Assembly: GCF_025717535.1 (NCBI RefSeq)
Contig: NZ_JAJIRO010000001.1
Coordinates: 1,364,001 to 1,428,000 of the forward strand
Origin: Paucibacter sp. Y2R2-4
GTDB lineage: Bacteria; Pseudomonadota; Gammaproteobacteria; Burkholderiales; Burkholderiaceae_C
Length of the DNA: 64,000 nucleotides
Reading direction: 5' to 3'
In this document: positions 60,101 through 64,000 of the stretch, piece by piece
How positions within the stretch are numbered: the first letter of the stretch is position 1
Layout of the letters: each line of letters begins with the position of its first letter
Position numbers and translations under genes: made by a program
The notes under the pieces: generated by a model
The model's database searches: none
Told to the model about the DNA's origin: nothing
What the model saw: the letters and a program-made list of their open reading frames with translations, nothing else

Positions 60101-60883
60101 TTACTTCACGTCTTTCCAATAAGACGCATTCAAGCGCCAGGCAAACACGGTGAAGACCAGCAAGAACAGCAGGACCATCACGCCGAGGCGGAAGCGCTGC
60201 GCCTGAGCCGGCTCACCCATCCACTGCAGATACGCAACCAAATCAGCCACGGCGCTGTCGTACTGGCGAGCATCCATCGAACCCGGAGTCAGCTGCTCAT
60301 AGCCCTTGAAGACGTGAATCTTCTTGCTGTGATCATGCGGATCGGTTTCTTCAGCGAACTTGGCTGCGCGCTGGCCTTGCAGTTCCCACAGCACATGCGG
60401 CATTGCCACGCTTGGGAAGGCCAGGTTGTTCCAGCCTGTAGCCTTGGTCTCGTCGCGGTAATAACTGCGCAGATAGGTGTACAGATAGTCTGCACCCGAA
60501 CCCTTGGCGCCATCGGCGCGCGAGCGAGCGATCACGGTCAGGTCAGGCGGCGTGGCACCAAACCAGTCCTTGGCCTGCTTGGCGTCCAGCGACACCTTCA
60601 TGGTGTCGCCCACCTTGTCGGCGGCAAACATCAGATTGCTCTTGATTTGCACATCCGTCAGACCCAGGTCGCGCAAACGGTTGTAGCGCATAAAGGCCGC
60701 CGAGTGGCAGTTCAAGCAGTAGTTGACGAAGAGCTTGGCGCCGTTTTGCAGGGCGGCCATGTCTTGCATCTTCTCCTTGGGGAACTTGTCCCACTCGATG
60801 CCACCACCGGAAGCTTGCGCACCGGAAGCCAGACTCAAGCCGATCAGCAAGCTGGCCAGCACCTTAGAGATCAGTTTTTTCAT
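60101..60883 (-). CDS. petC: Cytochrome c1 of the bc1 complex
   Basis: A 260-residue periplasmic cytochrome anchored by one C-terminal helix (VMVLLFLLVFTVFAWRLN). It has a signal peptide (KVLASLLIGLSLASGAQA), haem site CLNCH and axial Met in SVAMPHVLWEL. Third gene of petABC; passes electrons from the Rieske protein to cytochrome c. Confidence 0.95.
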   Translation of the reverse strand: MKKLISKVLASLLIGLSLASGAQASGGGIEWDKFPKEKMQDMAALQNGAKLFVNYCLNCHSAAFMRYNRLRDLGLTDVQIKSNLMFAADKVGDTMKVSLDAKQAKDWFGATPPDLTVIARSRADGAKGSGADYLYTYLRSYYRDETKATGWNNLAFPSVAMPHVLWELQGQRAAKFAEETDPHDHSKKIHVFKGYEQLTPGSMDARQYDSAVADLVAYLQWMGEPAQAQRFRLGVMVLLFLLVFTVFAWRLNASYWKDVK

Positions 60884-60900
60884 TCTGTTGACTCCCGGCT

Positions 60901-62313
60901 TCAGTGGGCGTGAAAGGTCACACGGTCAGGCACAGCCTTCGGCGTACCCAGCTTGCTCCACCAAGGCATCAACAAGAAGAAGCCGAAATAGAACAGAGTG
61001 CCCACTTGCGACACCAGCGTGCCTGCATCGGTCGGCGGCTGAATGCCCAAATAGCCCAGCACCAGGAAGAACACCACGAACACGGTGTACACATACTTGT
61101 GCCAGTCCGGGCGATAACGGATCGACTTGACCGGGCTGTGATCCAACCATGGCAAGAAGAACAGGATCACAACCGCGCCACCCATCACCACCACACCCCA
61201 GAACTTCGCATCGAAGATCTTCAGCATGAAGCAGGCTGCAGCAGCAATCACCAGCACCGCCAACTTGGCTTTGCCATTGAAGTTGCCCTTCAAGGCAGCC
61301 AAAACAGCACCCAGACCGATGATGACCACCAGCACGTTCACCATGGTGTCAGTGGTGGCACGCAGCATCGAATAGAAAGGCGTGAAGTACCAGACCGGCG
61401 CAATGTGCGCAGGCGTCTTCAGCGGATCAGCCGGAATGAAGTTGTTGTACTCGAGGAAGTAACCACCCAGCTCAGGGGCAAAGAAGATGATGGAGGTGAA
61501 CACCATCAAGAACAACGAGACGCCGTAGATGTCGTGCACCGTGTAGTACGGGTGGAAAGGCACGCCGTCCAGCGGATGGCCAGCTGCATCCTTCGGAGCT
61601 TTGGGGCCCTTGATTTCAACGCCATCAGGGTTGTTCGAGCCCACTTCGTGCAGCGCGATGATGTGTGCCACCACCAGGCCCAAAAGCACCAAAGGCACAG
61701 CAATCACGTGGAAGCTGAAGAAGCGATTCAGCGTGGCATCACCCACCACGAAGTCACCACGGATCAGCAAGGCCAGATCAGGACCGACGAAAGGCACGGC
61801 AGCAAACAGGTTCACGATCACCTGAGCGCCCCAGTAGGACATCTGGCCCCAGGGCAGCAGATAGCCCATGAAGGCTTCGGCCATCAGGCACAAGAAAATG
61901 CCGCAACCAAACACCCAAACCAGCTCACGCGGCTTGCGATAAGAACCGTAGAGCAGACCACGGAACATGTGCAGATACACAACCACGAAGAAGGCCGAAG
62001 CGCCTGTCGAGTGCATGTAGCGGATCAGCCAGCCCCAGGGCACATCACGCATGATGTACTCGACCGAAGCAAAAGCCAGTGCTGCGTCCGGCTTGTAGTG
62101 CATCACCAAGAAAATGCCAGTGACGATCTGGATCACCAGCACCAACAGTGCCAGCGAACCGAAGATGTACCACCAGTTGAAGTTCTTCGGAGCGTAGTAC
62201 TCCGACAGATGTTCTTTGTAGAGCTTGCTCGCCGGGAAGCGACTGTCCACCCAAGTCAGGAGCTTTTCGCCCAAGGGTGCGCCTGCGGGAGCTTCTTTGA
62301 ATTCAGCAGCCAT
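60901..62313 (-). CDS. petB: Cytochrome b of the bc1 complex
   Basis: A 470-residue membrane subunit with haem-ligating histidine pairs in the second and fourth helices, the PEWY-type loop region (PVWYFTPFYSMLR), and DRVTFHAH at the end. It follows the Rieske gene on the - strand. Length matches single-chain cytochrome b of proteobacteria. Confidence 0.96.
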   Translation of the reverse strand: MAAEFKEAPAGAPLGEKLLTWVDSRFPASKLYKEHLSEYYAPKNFNWWYIFGSLALLVLVIQIVTGIFLVMHYKPDAALAFASVEYIMRDVPWGWLIRYMHSTGASAFFVVVYLHMFRGLLYGSYRKPRELVWVFGCGIFLCLMAEAFMGYLLPWGQMSYWGAQVIVNLFAAVPFVGPDLALLIRGDFVVGDATLNRFFSFHVIAVPLVLLGLVVAHIIALHEVGSNNPDGVEIKGPKAPKDAAGHPLDGVPFHPYYTVHDIYGVSLFLMVFTSIIFFAPELGGYFLEYNNFIPADPLKTPAHIAPVWYFTPFYSMLRATTDTMVNVLVVIIGLGAVLAALKGNFNGKAKLAVLVIAAAACFMLKIFDAKFWGVVVMGGAVVILFFLPWLDHSPVKSIRYRPDWHKYVYTVFVVFFLVLGYLGIQPPTDAGTLVSQVGTLFYFGFFLLMPWWSKLGTPKAVPDRVTFHAH

Positions 62314-62357
62314 ATTGACCTCTGTCCTTTAGCCTTGTTGGGTCTGATTGTTGAAAA

Positions 62358-62954
62358 TCAGGCCTTCTTGTCTTCACCAATGATGAGCTTGGTGTCGGAC
62401 AGATACATGTGCGGCGGCACTTCCAGGTTGTCGGGCGCCGGCTTGTTCTTGAACACACGTCCGGCCAAGTCGAAGGTCGAACCGTGGCAAGGGCACAAGA
62501 AGCCGCCATGCCAGTCATCCGGCAGCGATGGCTGCGGGCCAGCTTGGAACTTGTCGCTTGGCGAGCAGCCCAGGTGTGAACAGATGCCCACGCCCACAAA
62601 GTACTCGGGCTTGATCGAACGGTTCTCGTTCTTGGCGTACTCGGGCGTTGGATAGGCCTTGCGGTCGGACATAGGGTCAGCCAATTGGCCTTCCGTGCCC
62701 TTCATGGCGGCCAGCTGTTCGGGCGTGCGGCGCACGATCCAAACCGGCTTGCCGCGCCATTCCACGGTCAATTTCTCGCCGGGTTTGATGGCACTGATAT
62801 CGACTTCCACCGCTGCACCGGCCGCTTTGGCGCGCTCGGATGGCGAAAAAGTACTGACGAAAGGTACGGCGGTGGCTACGCCGCCTACGGCGCCTGCGCA
62901 TCCTGTGGCGATGAGCCAGGTACGCTTGCCGTGGTCCACTTGCTGGTCACTCAT
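62358..62954 (-). CDS. petA: Rieske iron-sulphur protein of the bc1 complex
   Basis: A 198-residue protein. A TAT/transmembrane N-terminus (RTWLIATGCAGAVGGVATAVPFV) is followed by the Rieske fold with CSHLGC and CPCHGS holding the [2Fe-2S] cluster. ATG 62954 has GAGG at the best distance; 62960 is also possible. First gene of petABC. Confidence 0.95.
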   Translation of the reverse strand: MSDQQVDHGKRTWLIATGCAGAVGGVATAVPFVSTFSPSERAKAAGAAVEVDISAIKPGEKLTVEWRGKPVWIVRRTPEQLAAMKGTEGQLADPMSDRKAYPTPEYAKNENRSIKPEYFVGVGICSHLGCSPSDKFQAGPQPSLPDDWHGGFLCPCHGSTFDLAGRVFKNKPAPDNLEVPPHMYLSDTKLIIGEDKKA

Positions 62955-63167
62955 GAGCATCCTCAAACGAGACTTCTGATCGGGGGCAACCCGGGATTCT
63001 AACGGACGAGACCCGCTGTTCAGACGAGCTTGGTCCTGCCGGCGCATTTTGACACCACAATATCGGCGTTTTACTCTCCTTCAAGCGCCAAGCATCACTC
63101 AAATCAAGCTTTTGATGCTTGGCTTGAAAACATTCCACCGGCCGCAGGCCATCCATGGGAGCACTGA

Positions 63168-63602
63168 ATGTCTGTTTTGTCTGAATTCAAAGAATTTGCC
63201 GTCAAGGGCAATGTGGTCGATTTGGCCGTCGGCGTCATCATTGGCGGCGCTTTTGGCAAGATCGTTGATTCGGTCGTCAAAGACCTGATCATGCCCCTGG
63301 TGGGCAAAGTGGTGGGCGGACTGGATTTCTCGAACTACTTCGTGCTGCTGTCCAACCCACCGGCAGATTTCAAAGGCCCGATGACTTATGAGGCCCTGAC
63401 CAAGGCCGGCGTGCCCTTGTTTGCCTATGGCAGCTTCCTCACCGTGCTGCTGAACTTCATCATTCTGGCCTTCATCATTTTCATGATGATCAAGCAGATC
63501 AACCGACTCAAGCGCATCGAGCCCACACCCGTTGAGGCAGCGCCAGCCACACCCGAAGACATCGTGCTGCTGCGCGAAATTCGGGACTCCTTGAAACGCT
63601 GA
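63168..63602 (+). CDS. mscL: Large-conductance mechanosensitive channel
   Basis: A 144-residue channel that opens under membrane tension. Two membrane helices ([18 protein letters not shown] and [17 protein letters not shown]), the gate-lining GNVVDLAVG segment, and a charged C-terminal helix are all present; length is normal. Confidence 0.96.
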   Translation: MSVLSEFKEFAVKGNVVDLAVGVIIGGAFGKIVDSVVKDLIMPLVGKVVGGLDFSNYFVLLSNPPADFKGPMTYEALTKAGVPLFAYGSFLTVLLNFIILAFIIFMMIKQINRLKRIEPTPVEAAPATPEDIVLLREIRDSLKR

Positions 63603-63805
63603 GGCGCCGCCTCACCCCGCAGTCAGAGCCGCTCCGTGCGAGCCGCTCTGCTGTAAGCAAAAGTTACGTCTCAACGATTCGTTAGCTATTTGACAGTCGT
63701 ACAGGGCAATACCCGGTTTTCCACGCAATGACCCGGCGTCTTTGGCCTGATACTAGAGGCCGTATAGACTGTGGTAATCAAGCTACAGCGCTGCGTTTTG
63801 CGACC

Positions 63806-64000
63806 ATGAATTCGCCCGAACCCAAACTCAACCCGCACCTGGACGCTGCCGTCCAGCGCATTCGCACGGCCGCCGAGCAGGCCGCCGAGCGTTGCGCGGA
63901 AGGGTTGGGCCTGTCGGCCTTGTCCGCCGGACAAGCCAAACGCCGAGATGCCTTGTTGGCTGCGCAATTTTTGTTCCGCAAGCAGCAAGCCCAGTTTGGC
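63806..64000 (+). CDS. Partial gene, unknown (possibly DUF1631-type)
   Basis: Only the first 65 codons are in the window: MNSPEPKLNPHLDAAVQR, a helical Ala/Glu-rich segment and ALLAAQFLFRKQQAQFG at the cut. The L.AQFLFR helix start recalls DUF1631-type beta-proteobacterial proteins. Assignment is weak because the gene is truncated by the window end. Confidence 0.45.
   Translation, partial: MNSPEPKLNPHLDAAVQRIRTAAEQAAERCAEGLGLSALSAGQAKRRDALLAAQFLFRKQQAQFG

Noticed and set aside
60904-62655. 583-codon rightward frame opposite cytochrome b
   Set aside because: A His/Gln-rich antisense shadow of petB, which is unmistakable.
1-64000. CRISPR array
   Set aside because: No regularly spaced repeats of 23-40 bases with unique spacers were seen.

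Overview
The window reads as a chromosome segment of a GC-rich betaproteobacterium of the order Burkholderiales (Roseateles/Paucibacter/Inhella-like). The host genes are bfd-bfr, hemP, secA, a DciA-like gene, sspAB, petABC, mscL and three PEP-CTERM surface proteins. The genus is inferred from gene content only.

Layout: a tRNA-Asn gene (14-89) is followed by an apparently intact, lambda-like siphoviral prophage of about 48.6 kb (about 83-48707). The prophage is bounded by a short GGAGCCAA repeat (83-90 and 48700-48707). A tRNA-type terminator (48714-48745) is stranded at the far end. Ordinary host chromosome follows from 48.7 to 64 kb.

Prophage, left to right: a large serine recombinase whose reading frame ends inside the tRNA; a duplicated-domain Mor-like regulator; a tyrosine recombinase; a cluster of ACCCGTGG repeats around an AT-rich core; and a small rightward accessory block (DUF932, RHH, zinc-ribbon proteins). 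Almost everything after that is leftward: minor head protein, portal, terminase (7-12.7 kb); a divergent Arc-like regulator pair; small accessory genes including a DNA methyltransferase and an ASCH protein (13-18 kb); a primase-helicase (18-21 kb); a compact tyrosine recombinase; a CII-like regulator and a second divergent Arc-like pair (22-24.6 kb), probably the lysis/lysogeny switch. From 48.5 down to 24.7 kb runs the late operon: tail spike, endolysin-holin fusion, protease-capsid fusion, head-tail joining genes, tail tube, frameshifted tail chaperone, tape measure, tail tip and J-like host-specificity protein. A BRO-N antirepressor with a C4-type antisense RNA and a secreted cargo protein interrupt the tail genes at 31.8-34.1 kb.

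How the parts work together: the Arc-like regulators and CII-like protein would control lysogeny. The C4 RNA would hold the antirepressor off. The recombinases handle integration and excision at the tRNA. The late genes, read as a circle, would be contiguous from terminase to capsid across the attachment site apart from the integration and early block. In the flanking host region bfd/bfr/hemP look Fur-controlled, and petABC-sspA-sspB form a leftward respiratory/stress block.

The most notable observations are: the integrase gene that should change its C-terminus on excision, the C4 RNA/antirepressor pair, the A AAA AAC frameshift site in the tail chaperone, the iteron-like cluster, and the two divergent RHH switches with palindromic operators.
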